Source: Vibrio toranzoniae (GTDB lineage: Bacteria > Pseudomonadota > Gammaproteobacteria > Enterobacterales > Vibrionaceae). Taken from it: a DNA stretch of 64,000 nt. A program made the translations under genes and the position numbers. Shown here in pieces: positions 63,117-64,000 of this stretch. How positions within the stretch are numbered: position 1 is the first letter of the stretch; each line of letters starts with the position of its first letter. A model generated the notes under the pieces. That model searched no databases, was not told the DNA's origin, and worked only from the letters and a program-made list of their open reading frames with translations. Location: NCBI RefSeq assembly GCF_024347655.1, contig NZ_AP025514.1, positions 1,736,001-1,800,000 of the forward strand. Direction: 5' to 3'.

Positions 63117-64000
<884 letters not shown>

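Overview
The window is a piece of a Vibrionaceae chromosome, most likely a Vibrio. The evidence is the CAI-1 quorum-sensing pair cqsA/cqsS, a RelV-type small alarmone synthetase, the sbcB, lrgAB-like, cdd, purT, tpm, relV, ihfA gene order, and a tetrahydromonapterin cluster. Base composition looks moderate and fairly even by eye. The sugar-transfer block around 26.4-31.4 kb and the 55.7-60.4 kb stretch look more AT-rich. No tRNA, rRNA, CRISPR array, transposase or integrase was recognised.

Layout. 1-9.1 kb holds ordinary core genes: the end of a DUF2804 gene, a sterol-desaturase-like hydroxylase, sbcB, a CidA/LrgA-CidB/LrgB pair, cdd (possible CRP/CytR control), purT (perfect PurR-type palindrome), tpm, relV and ihfA. 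9.1-13.3 kb holds cqsA and cqsS facing each other. 13.6-25.5 kb is a mosaic of small accessory units: a degenerate MBL-fold protein with a divergent LysR, an ACT protein, a chemoreceptor, a DMT exporter, a WYL regulator with a VOC protein, a DUF1826 gene behind a 30-bp Zur-like palindrome, YceI, an MFS transporter and a GST. 25.8-31.4 kb holds an HU-family gene with a 48-residue basic companion, then a polyprenyl-sugar/glycan module (WecB-like epimerase, GT39, GT2, flippase-like protein). The GT2 gene carries a one-base frameshift.

31.6-42 kb holds a VirK/YbjX protein, a Crp-family regulator, a nucleoside phosphorylase with a PnuC-type transporter, an Aer-like receptor, a DUF134/NifX-like/NqrM-like group, a YcxB protein, and TauE with a divergent AraC. 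42.2-47.1 kb holds a second-type accD behind a divergent LysR, and a long PLP enzyme behind a divergent Lrp. 47.7-50.1 kb is folK-folX-folE-folM. 50.1-55.4 kb holds patatin, a DUF3360 transporter, a lipoprotein and an alpha/beta hydrolase.

55.7-58.5 kb is an OLD-type ATPase/TOPRIM nuclease overlapping a short SF1 helicase, in the manner of Gabija-type anti-phage systems. 58.7-60.7 kb is a small two-gene cassette between the true 3' end of pheT and a decayed second copy of that 3' end plus its terminator. pheT and the incomplete pheS close the window on the minus strand.

Main points of interest. In E. coli and many relatives ihfA directly follows pheT. Here they lie on the same strand but 51.6 kb apart, and the pheT side shows signs of insertion and holds a probable defence locus. 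The most interesting candidates are the integrase-less cassette at the pheT 3' end, its two unrecognised genes, the neighbouring Gabija-like pair, and an AccD paralogue changed at the position linked to andrimid sensitivity. Database comparisons were not possible; family names come from motifs recognised by reading.
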